Assembly (NCBI RefSeq): GCF_008704855.1
Contig: NZ_CP023691.1
Coordinates: forward strand, 4,216,001-4,280,000
DNA: 64,000 nt
Direction of reading: 5' to 3'
Source of the DNA: Streptomyces platensis
Lineage (GTDB): Bacteria > Actinomycetota > Actinomycetes > Streptomycetales > Streptomycetaceae
Positions 8,624 through 16,993 of this stretch are shown here, one piece after another. The translations under genes and the position numbers were made by a program. The notes below the pieces were generated by a model. The model was not told the origin of the DNA and did no database searches. It was given only the letters and a program-made list of their open reading frames with translations. Every line of letters begins with the position of its first letter. Position 1 is the first letter of the stretch.

Positions 8624-9415
8624 CTACGTGGTCGGTGCGGGTGGCCTCAGGCAGCCGACGAGCGTGTGACAGCTGGGGCTGCCGGGGGTCACGGGGGCGT
8701 AGTGGCCGACGCCGGGCAGCTCGCGCAGGTCCGTGCCGCCGGGATGCCGCGCGGCGTAGCGGCGGGAGAGCTCCACCGGCACCTCCGGGTCCTCGGTGCC
8801 GTGCAGGATCGTCACCGGGATGCCCGGCGGCGGATGGCGCACCGGGTCGGCCGCGGCGAGGCGTTCCGCACGGCCGGGGGCGTCGCCCAGCAGCTCGGCG
8901 ACCGCGCCGTCGCTCAGCCCCAGCTCATGGGCGCGCGCCAGATCGGCGACCGGTGCGACCACGAGGACGCGGGTCACCGGGGTGCCGGGCCGGGCGGCGG
9001 CGAGCAGCGCGAGATGGCCGCCCGCGGAGTGCCCGGCCACGACCACGCCGGGGTCCGCCGCGTCCTTCGCCAGGGCCGCGTGGGCGGCCCCGATGGCCGC
9101 CGTGACGTCCTCGAACGTCTGCGGCGCCCCGCCGCCCGCACCGACCCTGCGGTACTCGGCCAGCGCGACCGGCAGCCCCTGCCCGGCCAGCTCGGCGGCG
9201 AGCGGCGAGAGATGCCGGCGGTCGTAAGCCGCGCGCCAGAACCCGCCGTGCAGCAGGACGACCAGCGGGCCGCGGGCCGCCACCCGCCCGCCGTCGCCCG
9301 CCCGCGGCTCGTAGACATCGACGATCTGGTCCGGATGCGGCCCGTAGGCCACCGTCCGGTCCGGCGCCACCGGGGCGAGCCCCAGCAGCGCCGGTTCCTC
9401 GTCCGCCACGCTCAC
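8624..9415 (-). CDS. Alpha/beta hydrolase, probable N-formylkynurenine formamidase
   Basis: 263 residues, GTG at 9415 overlapping the kynureninase stop by four bases. It has the oxyanion motif HGGFW (as in arylformamidases), the nucleophile elbow GHSAGG, an Asp in LHGTEDPEVP and a late His in GVGHYAPV. It is the third gene of the tryptophan-degradation operon, between dioxygenase and kynureninase in function: hydrolysis of formylkynurenine to kynurenine and formate. The family call comes from motifs; the substrate is inferred from the operon. Confidence 0.83.
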   Translation of the reverse strand: MSVADEEPALLGLAPVAPDRTVAYGPHPDQIVDVYEPRAGDGGRVAARGPLVVLLHGGFWRAAYDRRHLSPLAAELAGQGLPVALAEYRRVGAGGGAPQTFEDVTAAIGAAHAALAKDAADPGVVVAGHSAGGHLALLAAARPGTPVTRVLVVAPVADLARAHELGLSDGAVAELLGDAPGRAERLAAADPVRHPPPGIPVTILHGTEDPEVPVELSRRYAARHPGGTDLRELPGVGHYAPVTPGSPSCHTLVGCLRPPAPTT

Positions 9416-10746
9416 CCGGCGGCCCCGGACTCCACATCCGGCAGCGCGCCCAGCACCTCACCGAGCACCCGGGCCGCCCGCTCCGCGTCCGCGAAGGAGG
9501 TGTAGAGCGGGGTGAAGCCGAAGCGCAGCACATCGGGGTGGCGGAAGTCGCCGACCACCCCGCGCCGGATCAGCTCGTCCATCACCTCGCCCGCGAGCGG
9601 GGTGCCGCCCTGCCTGTCCACGGCGAGCTGGGGAGAGCACGCCAGCGACACCTGGCTGCCGCGCCACTGATGGTCGGACGGGGTGAGGGAGCGCACCCGG
9701 CCCGGCGGCACATAGGCCGCCACACACTCCAGGAAGAAGTCGGTCAGCGCGAGGCTCTTGGTACGCACCTCCTCGATGGCCACCCCGTCCCAGGCCTCCA
9801 GCGCCGCCTCCAGGGCGAGCAGCGACAGGATGTCGGGGGTGCCGACCCGGCCGCGCAGAATGCCGGCGGCCGGGTCGTAGGAGGGATCCATGGCGAACGG
9901 CTCGGCATGCGAGTTCCAGCCCGGCAGCGGCGATTCGAACCGCTCCTGGAGGCTCTCGCGGATGTAGAGGTACGCGGGCGCGCCCGGGCCGCCGTTGAGG
10001 TACTTGTACGTACAGCCGACGGCGAGATCGACATGGTGCGCGTCGAGGCCGACCGGCAGCGCACCGGCACTGTGGCACAGGTCCCAGACGGCGAGCGCGC
10101 CCGCGGAGTGCAGCGCGCGGGTGATGCCCGGCAGGTCGTTGAGCCGGCCGGTGCGGTAGTCGACGTGGTTGACCAGCGCCAGCGCGGTCCGCTCGGTGAC
10201 CTCGTCGGCGATCCGCGCGGGCTCGACCGGGCGCACCGCGAGACCCGTCATCCGGGCCGCGGAGCGGGCGATATAGCCGTCGGTCGGGAACGTGGTGGCA
10301 TCGACGAGGATCTCCGTGCAGCCCTTGCCGGCCATACGGACGCCGCCGATCACGGCCTTGAAGATGTTGACGCTGGTCGAATCGCCGACCACCACCCGGC
10401 CCGGGCCCGCCCCGATCAGCGGGGCGATCTTGTCGCCGATCCGTTCGGGCGCGGTCCACCAGCCGGACTCGTTCCAGGAGCGGATGCGCAGCTGACCCCA
10501 TTCACGGGTGATGACATCGGCTATGCGGTCGGAGACCCCGCGGGGCAGCACGCCGAGGGAGTTGCCGTCCAGGTAGACGTCCGTGTCGCCGGACGCATGA
10601 TCGGGCGCGGGGTCCAGGACGAAGCGCTCACGGACCGCGGCGAGCGGATCGGCGGCGTCCAACTCCGCGGCCCGCGCGGCCTGTTCACGGTCACCGGAGA
10701 GCTCGGTGCGGCCGGTCGTCTCGGGGAATTCGGGGATCTCAGACAT
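9412..10746 (-). CDS. kynU: Kynureninase
   Basis: 444 residues. This PLP enzyme cleaves kynurenine to anthranilate and alanine. The fold-type I pattern is clear: LDGNSLGVLPRG near the start, GDSTSVNIFK, WDLCHSAGALPV with the PLP-binding Asp, and the PLP lysine in CTYKYLNGGPG. The ATG at 10746 overlaps the end of the dioxygenase gene by eight bases. The operon would turn tryptophan into anthranilate, which in Streptomyces can feed antibiotic precursors or NAD synthesis. Confidence 0.96.
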   Translation of the reverse strand: MSEIPEFPETTGRTELSGDREQAARAAELDAADPLAAVRERFVLDPAPDHASGDTDVYLDGNSLGVLPRGVSDRIADVITREWGQLRIRSWNESGWWTAPERIGDKIAPLIGAGPGRVVVGDSTSVNIFKAVIGGVRMAGKGCTEILVDATTFPTDGYIARSAARMTGLAVRPVEPARIADEVTERTALALVNHVDYRTGRLNDLPGITRALHSAGALAVWDLCHSAGALPVGLDAHHVDLAVGCTYKYLNGGPGAPAYLYIRESLQERFESPLPGWNSHAEPFAMDPSYDPAAGILRGRVGTPDILSLLALEAALEAWDGVAIEEVRTKSLALTDFFLECVAAYVPPGRVRSLTPSDHQWRGSQVSLACSPQLAVDRQGGTPLAGEVMDELIRRGVVGDFRHPDVLRFGFTPLYTSFADAERAARVLGEVLGALPDVESGAAG

Positions 10747-11647
10747 GGCTTCGCGCCGTCCACAGCTCGGGGAAGACGTTCTTGCGGGCCCGCTTCTCCA
10801 GCCAGGCCACCCCCGCGGAACCACCGGTACCCATTTTCGCTCCCATCGCCCGCCACGTCGCGATCAGATGGTCGTTGCGCCAGCGCAGGACCAGCTCGCC
10901 GACATCGGTCAACACCTCGCCGAGCCGCACCAGCTCGGACTCCTGCGAACCGGCGTAGATCTCGGCCCAGACCGCCTCGACGGCCGGATCCGGTGCGTAA
11001 CGCAGCGCCGGATCCCGCTCCAGCACGGCCTCGGGGACCGCCCAGCCGCGCCGGGCCAGCATCCGCAGCACCTCGTCCCACAGGCTCGGCTCCTGGAGGG
11101 CCTTCGCCAGCTCGGCGTGCTCCCTCGGCGCGCCCCGGTGCGGCACCAGCATGGAAGCGGACTTCTCGCCCAGCAGGAACTCCATCCGCCGGTACATCGC
11201 CGACTGGAAACCGGAGCCTTCGCCGAGCGCGCTGCGGTAGGCGTTGAACTGCGCCGGGGTCAGCCGGGCCAGCGGCTTCCAGGCGGCGTTCAGCGCCTCC
11301 AGCTCGTATGCGGAGCGGCGCAGCGCCGCCATCGCCACCGGCAGATCGTCCCGGCGCAGCGCCTCGGCGGCGGTGCGCCACTCATGGACGATGACCGTGA
11401 ACCACAGCTCCATGACCTGGGTGGTCACCAGGAAGACCATCTCGCCGGGGTCGTCGGAGAGCGGGTGCTGTAGATGGGTGAGGACGCCCGCCTGGACATA
11501 GTCCTCGTACGGGGTCGTGCGGCTGCTGCCGATGCTCAGATCCGGGGCGAACGGCGGGTCCGAATCGGCTGTGCCGGCCGAAAGGGGACAGCCGGCGGGC
11601 GCGGTCGCTCCGCGGTCCGGAGGTTCAATGGGAGACGGCTGCGACAT
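10739..11647 (-). CDS. kynA: Tryptophan 2,3-dioxygenase
   Basis: 302 residues, heme enzyme opening the indole ring to N-formylkynurenine. Recognisable features are the TPYEDYVQ start region, the helix FLVTTQVMELWFTVIVHE, the axial histidine in RNDHLIATWRAMG and the C-terminal GTGGSAGVAWLEKR. The first about 35 residues are a low-complexity Pro/Ala extension. It is the first gene of the three-gene kynurenine operon, with all junctions overlapping. Confidence 0.95.
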   Translation of the reverse strand: MSQPSPIEPPDRGATAPAGCPLSAGTADSDPPFAPDLSIGSSRTTPYEDYVQAGVLTHLQHPLSDDPGEMVFLVTTQVMELWFTVIVHEWRTAAEALRRDDLPVAMAALRRSAYELEALNAAWKPLARLTPAQFNAYRSALGEGSGFQSAMYRRMEFLLGEKSASMLVPHRGAPREHAELAKALQEPSLWDEVLRMLARRGWAVPEAVLERDPALRYAPDPAVEAVWAEIYAGSQESELVRLGEVLTDVGELVLRWRNDHLIATWRAMGAKMGTGGSAGVAWLEKRARKNVFPELWTARSHV

Positions 11648-11778
11648 GAGGGACTCCTCAGGTGCGAACTACCGGGTAGCGGTCCGCCCCTTCCTTGTCG
11701 GCTCGGGAGCCCCGGTCCCCTCGGGCGCGGGATGGCCCGGCCCATGGAAATCATCGGTGCTGGGCAGCGACCGCGCAA

Positions 11779-11804
11779 GGGCCGGCCGCGATCGCGGCCG
11801 GCCC
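11779..11804. terminator. Perfect 26-bp palindrome after the DUF3151 gene
   Basis: A perfect GC palindrome centred on GCGATCGC, with no loop, lies downstream of the minus-strand DUF3151 gene and upstream of the kynurenine operon. It probably ends the DUF3151 transcript. Confidence 0.6.
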
Positions 11805-11868
11805 GTTGACCTGGGCGCTCCCCGGCGGGAGCGCGGACGGACCCGGCTCGGGGCCCGTCGGCGGCCCG

Positions 11869-12282
11869 TCAGGAGAGGGTGTCGGCCGCCGTCGGCGAGG
11901 AGTCCCGCAGGAAGGTCATGCAGCGCTCGTACTCGTCCTGCTCGCCGATCGACTGGGCGGCGCGGGCGAGGGCGTGCAGCGCCCGGAGGAAGCCCCGGTT
12001 GGGCTCGTGCTCGAAGGGCACCGGACCGTGGCCCTTCCAGCCGGCCCGGCGCAGCGAGTCCAGGCCGCGGTGGTAGCCGGTGCGGGCGTAGGCGTACGAC
12101 TCGACGACCCGGCCCCCCTCGAACGCGTCGTCCGCGAGCTGCGCCCAGGCCAGGGACGAGGTCGGGTACTTCGCGGCGACATCGGACGGTGCCGTGCCGG
12201 CGGCGAGCAGTTCGCGCGGCTCGGGATCGTCGGGCAGATGGGTCGGGGGCGGGCCCCCGAGGAGGTTTTCGTGAATGGGCAT
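11869..12282 (-). CDS. DUF3151 family protein
   Basis: 137 residues. A conserved actinobacterial cytoplasmic protein of unknown function: PEPRELLAAG, FPTSS-like YPTSSLAWAQLAD and helical RGLDSLRRAGWKGHGPVPFEHEPNRG. The helical repeats suggest a TPR-like fold. The ATG at 12282 is the only good start. It is a single gene ended by the palindrome at 11779. Confidence 0.88.
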   Translation of the reverse strand: MPIHENLLGGPPPTHLPDDPEPRELLAAGTAPSDVAAKYPTSSLAWAQLADDAFEGGRVVESYAYARTGYHRGLDSLRRAGWKGHGPVPFEHEPNRGFLRALHALARAAQSIGEQDEYERCMTFLRDSSPTAADTLS

Positions 12283-12565
12283 GGGTCCAGTTTGCCAGCG
12301 CGCTCCGCCGCGCGGCCCGCCCCACGGTTTTGGCTGTCCCGCCGTGGGGGTTTCTCGCCGTGTCGCTGCGCTTTGCTTGGGCCGACGTTTTCGGCTGTCC
12401 CGCCGTTGCGCCTGCGGCGGGCCTTTGTCCGCTGCGCGGGGCTGTTGGGGTGCGGTGACGGGCCTCCGGGGCAGGGTGTCCGGACTGCTTCGCTTTACGT
12501 CCGGACACCCTGCCCCTCCGGCCCGTCCCCTCCCGTTGTGGGTGGAGGGTGGGTGGGGGCTGGTG
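12283..12565. repeat. Non-coding intergenic segment with internal repeats and long hairpin
   Basis: About 280 bases without a gene. A short unit around GGCTGTCCCGCCGT occurs twice, about 60 bases apart (near 12,330 and 12,390). It is followed by the very strong hairpin at 12468-12516. The look is that of a dispersed intergenic element, but copy number elsewhere cannot be seen here. Confidence 0.4.
12468..12516. terminator. 18-bp perfect stem hairpin after the MFS gene
   Basis: Arms GGGGCAGGGTGTCCGGAC and its complement enclose a 13-base loop. It lies downstream of the minus-strand transporter (stop at 12566), so it probably terminates it. Confidence 0.75.
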
Positions 12566-14086
12566 TTATCTCTCGGGTGTTCGTGGTTCCTCGCCTGGGT
12601 CCAGTGGGGGTGCTGTTACGCCGCAGTGGTAGGTCGTTTGGGCGTGGCAGGGTTCTTTGGCGCCTGGTTCGGGGCGCAGGGCGTCGGTGCGTACGGTGAG
12701 CCAGGCGATCAGGGAGCCGGCCACCAGGACGCCGGCGCACAGCGGCATGGCGCGGAGGAAGGCGGCGGCGAAGGCGTCGGGGGAGCGGTAGGCCTCGGGG
12801 CCGAAGCCTGCGAGCAGCGGGAGTGCCGCTACCGCCATCAGGCCCGCGGCCCGTGCGGCCGCGTTGTTGATGCCGCTGGCCAGGCCCGCCCGGTCGACGT
12901 CCACCGAGGCCAGGACGGTCGCGGTGAGCGGAGCGACCAGGGTCACCATTCCCGCGCCCAGCACCACCAGTGCGGGCAGCACATCGGTGAAGTAGGACGC
13001 GCCGCGGCCCACCCGCATCATCAGCAGCAGGCCCGCGGCGCACAGCAGCGGTCCGACGGTGAGCGGGAGCCGTGGGCCGGTGCGCTGGCCCAGTTCTCCG
13101 GAGCGGGCGGAGAGCAGCAGCATCAGCACGGTGGTGGGCAGCAGCGCGGTCCCGGCCTGAAGGGCCGAGTACCCCACCACGACCTGGAGCTGGAGCACGG
13201 AGAGGAAGAAGAAGCCGCTGAAGGCGGCGTAGACGCAGACCGTCACCGCGTTGATGGCGGAGAACTGGCGGATACGGAAGATGGCGGGCGGCAGCATCGG
13301 ATCGGCCCGGCGCCGTTCGACCTGGACGAAGAGCACGCCGAGCAGCACCCCGGCCACCGCGGGAACGAGCACGCCGGGCCCGGCGCCCCCGTTCGGTGCG
13401 GCGATCAGTGCGTAGGTCACCCCGGCCAGCGCCAGCGCACCCAGCGCCGCGCCCAGCACATCGAAGCCGCGGCGCCCGCGGGCACCGCGCTCCCGGGTCT
13501 CGGGTACGTGCCGCAGCGCCACCGGGACGCACACCGCGGCCAGCGGCACATTCAGGAAGAACACCCAGCGCCAGCCGGCGCCGTCCACCAGCCAGCCGCC
13601 GATGAACGGGCCCACCGCCGCGGCCACCCCGCCGAGCCCCGACCAGGCGCCGACCCCGCGGGCCCGGTCCTCGGGACGGAGGACGGCCTGGATCAGGGCC
13701 AGTGAACCGGGCGTGAGCAGCGCCCCGCCGACGCCCTGGAGCGCACGGGCCGCGATCAGCACCCCGGCGTGCGGGGCGAGTCCGCACAGCAGCGAGGCGG
13801 TGGCGAACCAGACCACGCCGATCACGAACACCCGGCGCCGGCCGAAGCGGTCGCCGAGCGCGCCGCCCAGCAGGATCAGCGAGGAGAGGGTGAGCAGATA
13901 GGCGGTGACGGTCCACTGGAGGACCGCCAGATCCGCGTTGAGGTCCTCGCCGATCCGGGGCAGGGCGACATTGACGACCGTGCCGTCGAGCAGCGCCATG
14001 CCGGACCCCAGCACGGCCGTCAGCAGCACCCACCGGCCCTGTGCCGAGGCCAGCCGGACCGCGCCGGGCGCACTCGGTTCGCTCAT
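12566..14086 (-). CDS. DHA2-family (14-helix) MFS drug exporter
   Basis: 506 residues. EmrB/QacA-type proton antiporter: the first helix LDGTVVNVALPRIGEDL carries the family motif D1, the loop GGALGDRFGRRRVF is MFS motif A, and the chain has about 14 hydrophobic helices. ATG 14086 starts MSEPSAPG. No regulator adjoins it, so the substrate is unknown. It is downstream of the aldolase gene but separated by a terminator. Confidence 0.92.
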   Translation of the reverse strand: MSEPSAPGAVRLASAQGRWVLLTAVLGSGMALLDGTVVNVALPRIGEDLNADLAVLQWTVTAYLLTLSSLILLGGALGDRFGRRRVFVIGVVWFATASLLCGLAPHAGVLIAARALQGVGGALLTPGSLALIQAVLRPEDRARGVGAWSGLGGVAAAVGPFIGGWLVDGAGWRWVFFLNVPLAAVCVPVALRHVPETRERGARGRRGFDVLGAALGALALAGVTYALIAAPNGGAGPGVLVPAVAGVLLGVLFVQVERRRADPMLPPAIFRIRQFSAINAVTVCVYAAFSGFFFLSVLQLQVVVGYSALQAGTALLPTTVLMLLLSARSGELGQRTGPRLPLTVGPLLCAAGLLLMMRVGRGASYFTDVLPALVVLGAGMVTLVAPLTATVLASVDVDRAGLASGINNAAARAAGLMAVAALPLLAGFGPEAYRSPDAFAAAFLRAMPLCAGVLVAGSLIAWLTVRTDALRPEPGAKEPCHAQTTYHCGVTAPPLDPGEEPRTPER

Positions 14087-14147
14087 ACCGCGAGCATGCC
14101 CGTCGCCGCGCCCGCTCGCCCGCCCTGCGGCCGGCCGGGCGCACAAA

Positions 14148-14176
14148 GGCTCCGCATCCCGGACGGATGCGGAGCC
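14148..14176. terminator. Terminator of the aldolase gene
   Basis: A 12-bp perfect stem (GGCTCCGCATCC and complement) with a five-base loop lies 35 bases after the minus-strand aldolase stop. Confidence 0.8.
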
Positions 14177-14210
14177 CTGGTGCGCGGCGGCCGGCGGTGC
14201 GGCCCGCCGG

Positions 14211-15233
14211 TTACTTGATCTTGGTGCCGGTGGAGCGCAGGTTGGCGCAGGCCTCGGTGACCCGCTTGGCCATCCCGGCCTCGGCCAGCTTGCCCCAGCT
14301 GCGGGGGTCGTAGGTCTTCTTGTTGCCGACCTCGCCGTCGACCTTCAGCACACCGTCGTAGTTACGGAACATGTGGTCCGCGACCGGGCGGGTGAAGGCG
14401 TACTGGGTGTCGGTGTCCAGGTTCATCTTGACCACGCCGTTCTCCAGCGCGGTGGCGATCTCCTGCTCGGTGGAGCCGGAGCCGCCGTGGAAGACGAAGT
14501 CGAACGGGGCGGTCTTGCCGTACTTGGCGCCCACGCCCTCCTGGAGGTCCTTCAGCAGCTCGGGACGGAGCACGACATTGCCCGGCTTGTAGACGCCGTG
14601 GACGTTGCCGAAGGAGGCGGCGAGCAGGTAGCGGCCCTTCTCGCCCAGGCCCAGCGCCTCGGCGGTGCGCAGCGCGTCGTCGACCGTGGTGTAGAGCTCG
14701 TCGTTGATCTCGTGGGTGACGCCGTCCTCCTCGCCACCGGTCGGGGTGATCTCGACCTCAAGGATGATCTTGGCGGCGGCGGCCTTGGCCAGCAGCTCCT
14801 GGCCGATGGCCAGGTTGTCGGCCAGGTTCTCGGCCGAACCGTCCCACATGTGGGACTGGAACAGCGGGTTCTGGCCCTTGGCGACGCGCTCCGCGGAGAT
14901 GTCCAGCAGCGGGCGTACGTAGCCGTCCAGCTTGTCCTTGGGGCAGTGGTCGGTGTGCAGCGCGACGGTGATGTCGTACTTGGCGGCGACGACGTGCGCG
15001 AACTCGGCGAGCGCCACCGCACCGGTGACCATGTCCTTGTTGTACTGGCCGCCCAGGAACTCCGCACCACCGGTGGAGATCTGGATGATGCCGTCGCTCT
15101 CGGCCTCGGCGAAGCCCCGCAGCGCGGCGTGCAGCGTCTGCGTCGACGTGACGTTGATGGCCGGGTAGGCGAACTTGCCTGCCTTCGCCCGGTCGAGCAT
15201 CTCGTTGTAGACGTCGGGGGTTGCGATGGGCAT
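14211..15233 (-). CDS. fba: Class II fructose-bisphosphate aldolase
   Basis: 340 residues. A zinc enzyme of glycolysis and gluconeogenesis, splitting fructose 1,6-bisphosphate to the two triose phosphates. Zinc and active-site motifs are visible: ALHTDHCPKDKLDG, EVEITPTGGEEDGV, and FVFHGGSGST with the phosphate-binding glycines. The start at ATG 15233 (MPIATPDVYNEML) has a GGAG site; upstream codons do not belong. It is separately terminated from pyrE upstream. Confidence 0.97.
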   Translation of the reverse strand: MPIATPDVYNEMLDRAKAGKFAYPAINVTSTQTLHAALRGFAEAESDGIIQISTGGAEFLGGQYNKDMVTGAVALAEFAHVVAAKYDITVALHTDHCPKDKLDGYVRPLLDISAERVAKGQNPLFQSHMWDGSAENLADNLAIGQELLAKAAAAKIILEVEITPTGGEEDGVTHEINDELYTTVDDALRTAEALGLGEKGRYLLAASFGNVHGVYKPGNVVLRPELLKDLQEGVGAKYGKTAPFDFVFHGGSGSTEQEIATALENGVVKMNLDTDTQYAFTRPVADHMFRNYDGVLKVDGEVGNKKTYDPRSWGKLAEAGMAKRVTEACANLRSTGTKIK

Positions 15234-15355
15234 CTGTCCGCTCCTTGTGTATGCGGGTGTGCGTTCTTGGCCCTGACCAGGGGGCGAGGACTTCGCCGAG
15301 CACATCTTCCCAGACAAGGCCCTTCGCTCCACATTGCCTGTCCGGCCGTCCCACT

Positions 15356-15395
15356 CCCTGGGCAGTCGGTTTCACGTGAAACCGACTGCCCAGGG
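15356..15395. terminator. 40-bp perfect inverted repeat between pyrE and fba
   Basis: A perfect palindrome of 20-bp arms lies downstream of pyrE (stop 15452) and upstream of the aldolase. It would fold as a terminator for pyrE, and its centre is a perfect parS site (see next entry). Confidence 0.75.
15369..15382. other. parS site (ParB-binding centromere element)
   Basis: GTTTCACGTGAAAC matches the 14-bp Streptomyces parS consensus exactly. ParB loads at such sites, which are grouped around oriC, to organise and segregate the chromosome. It is the only exact match I found in the window. It is embedded in the pyrE terminator palindrome, an intergenic site as usual. Confidence 0.85.
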
Positions 15396-15451
15396 GCAAA
15401 TCCGCAGGTCAGCGCGGAGGACCCGCATTCGGTGCGGCTGTCGCGCCGGTC

Positions 15452-15994
15452 TCAGCCCAGGTCGAGGTCGCCCAGCTGGTAGCCCGTGATATAGGGCAGA
15501 CCGGCCTCGGCGATGGCCGGGGCGGCACCGCGGTCGACGATCGTGGCCACCGCGACGACCTCGGCGCCGGCTTCACGCGCGGCCTCGACGGCGGTCAGCG
15601 GCGAGCCACCGGTGGTGGAGGTGTCCTCGACGATCAGGACCCGGCGGCCCTTGATGTCCGGACCCTCGATACGGCGCTGCATGCCGTGCGCCTTCTGCGC
15701 CTTGCGGACGACGAAGGAGTCCAGCCGGCCGCCGCGCGCCGCGGAGGCGTGCAGCATCGAGGTCGCGACCGGGTCGGCGCCGAGCGTCAGCCCGCCGACC
15801 GCCTCGTAGTCCAGGTCGGCGGTGATCTCCAGCATCAGCTGCCCGACCAGCGGCGCGGCCTCGCCGTCCAGGGTGATCCGGCGCAGGTCGATGTAGTAGT
15901 CGGCCTCCTTGCCGGAAGAAAGCGTCACCTTGCCGTGCACCACGGCCTTGTCCTTGATCTGGCGCAGCAGCTCGCCGCGCACGTCGTCACTCAT
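15452..15994 (-). CDS. pyrE: Orotate phosphoribosyltransferase
   Basis: 180 residues. It makes orotidine monophosphate from orotate and PRPP. Motifs: LSSGKEADYYIDLRR at the start, the loop RKAQKAHGMQRRIEG, and the PRPP site VLIVEDTSTTGGS. ATG 15994 is preferred; a GTG two codons upstream is possible. It follows the epimerase-like gene closely (10 bases), so the two may be cotranscribed. Confidence 0.96.
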   Translation of the reverse strand: MSDDVRGELLRQIKDKAVVHGKVTLSSGKEADYYIDLRRITLDGEAAPLVGQLMLEITADLDYEAVGGLTLGADPVATSMLHASAARGGRLDSFVVRKAQKAHGMQRRIEGPDIKGRRVLIVEDTSTTGGSPLTAVEAAREAGAEVVAVATIVDRGAAPAIAEAGLPYITGYQLGDLDLG

Positions 15995-16004
15995 GCGCAC
16001 GAGC

Positions 16005-16868
16005 TTAGGCGGTGCCCCGGGACAGGTTCCGCCAGCTCCAGGTCATGGAGATCTCCAGCGGGTCGATCGGCGTGACCAGGCGCGGCAGGGTGTTGAGGCC
16101 GTTCGGCGGGCCGGTCTGCGGCTCGACACAGACCGCGGCCTCCTGCTCGTCGTAGACCACGGCCCATTCGGCGCGGCTGGCGATCTTCAGCTCCAGGCGG
16201 CCCGGCCAGGTGAGCGTGGCCGCCACGCCCTGCGGCATCCCGAAGCAGTCGTCCCAGGGGCCCGGCTTCGGCGGGATCCGGCGGCCGGTCGGGAGATGGT
16301 CCGCGCCCCGCTCCTCCTGCCACTCGGGCCCGAAGTCGAGGTGTACGTCCTTGCCGCCCTCCCCGAGGTTCCGCAGGAACCAGGGGTGCCAGCCGGCCTG
16401 CGCGGGGAAGGAGTCGGCGGTCGCCTCGACGCCCATGGTGAGGGTGAGCGAACCGCCGTCCTCGGCGAGCTCGACGAGCTGGGTGACCTGCCCCGGGTAC
16501 GGCCAGGGCGCCGCCGGGTCCTTGAGGTCGCAGGTGAAGACGCCCTCCGTGGCGCTCGTCCGCACGGTGCGCCAGCGCAGATCGCGGCCGGTGCCGTGGA
16601 TGGCGTGCGGCGCGGCGTTGAGCGGCATGTGGTGCAGCTCGCCGCCGTTGCGGAACTCCCCGTGGGCGAGCCGGCCGCACCACGGCACCATCGGGAAACA
16701 GCCGTATTTCGGGCCCTGCCGCAGCAGTTCCGTACCGCCGATGCGCAGGCTCGCGATCCGGCAGCCGAGGTCCGGCCGGACAGTCAGTTCGGTATCTCCG
16801 GCGGCCAGTCGCACGCCCTCCGGCGCCTGCGTCCGGGCTGCGCCCTGCGTGGTGTTGTCGGTGCTCAC
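16005..16868 (-). CDS. Aldose 1-epimerase family protein
   Basis: 287 residues, GTG start. The galactose-mutarotase-like beta-sandwich is shown by PWCGRLAHGEF, NAAPHAIHGTGRDLRW (the catalytic His region), AGWHPWFLRNL and the C-terminal CVEPQTGPPNGLN with a catalytic acid. It is probably a sugar or glucose-6-phosphate epimerase. The exact sugar is not evident. It lies just upstream of pyrE. Confidence 0.88.
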   Translation of the reverse strand: MSTDNTTQGAARTQAPEGVRLAAGDTELTVRPDLGCRIASLRIGGTELLRQGPKYGCFPMVPWCGRLAHGEFRNGGELHHMPLNAAPHAIHGTGRDLRWRTVRTSATEGVFTCDLKDPAAPWPYPGQVTQLVELAEDGGSLTLTMGVEATADSFPAQAGWHPWFLRNLGEGGKDVHLDFGPEWQEERGADHLPTGRRIPPKPGPWDDCFGMPQGVAATLTWPGRLELKIASRAEWAVVYDEQEAAVCVEPQTGPPNGLNTLPRLVTPIDPLEISMTWSWRNLSRGTA

Positions 16869-16878
16869 GGGGCCGAGC

Positions 16879-16929
16879 CTAGGGGGTGTCTTTCCGATCA
16901 GGCCGGATCAGGGAGAAGACACCCCCTAG
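16879..16929. terminator. Inverted repeat CTAGGGGGTGTCTT ... AAGACACCCCCTAG
   Basis: Fourteen-base arms with a 23-base loop lie downstream of the minus-strand SRPBCC gene and just before the epimerase start. It probably terminates the former. Confidence 0.7.
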
Positions 16930-16993
16930 CGACGCACCGCGCGCATCGTGGGACGCCGTACGGGCCACGGCCACCGTGCGCCGCCGCGCCGGG

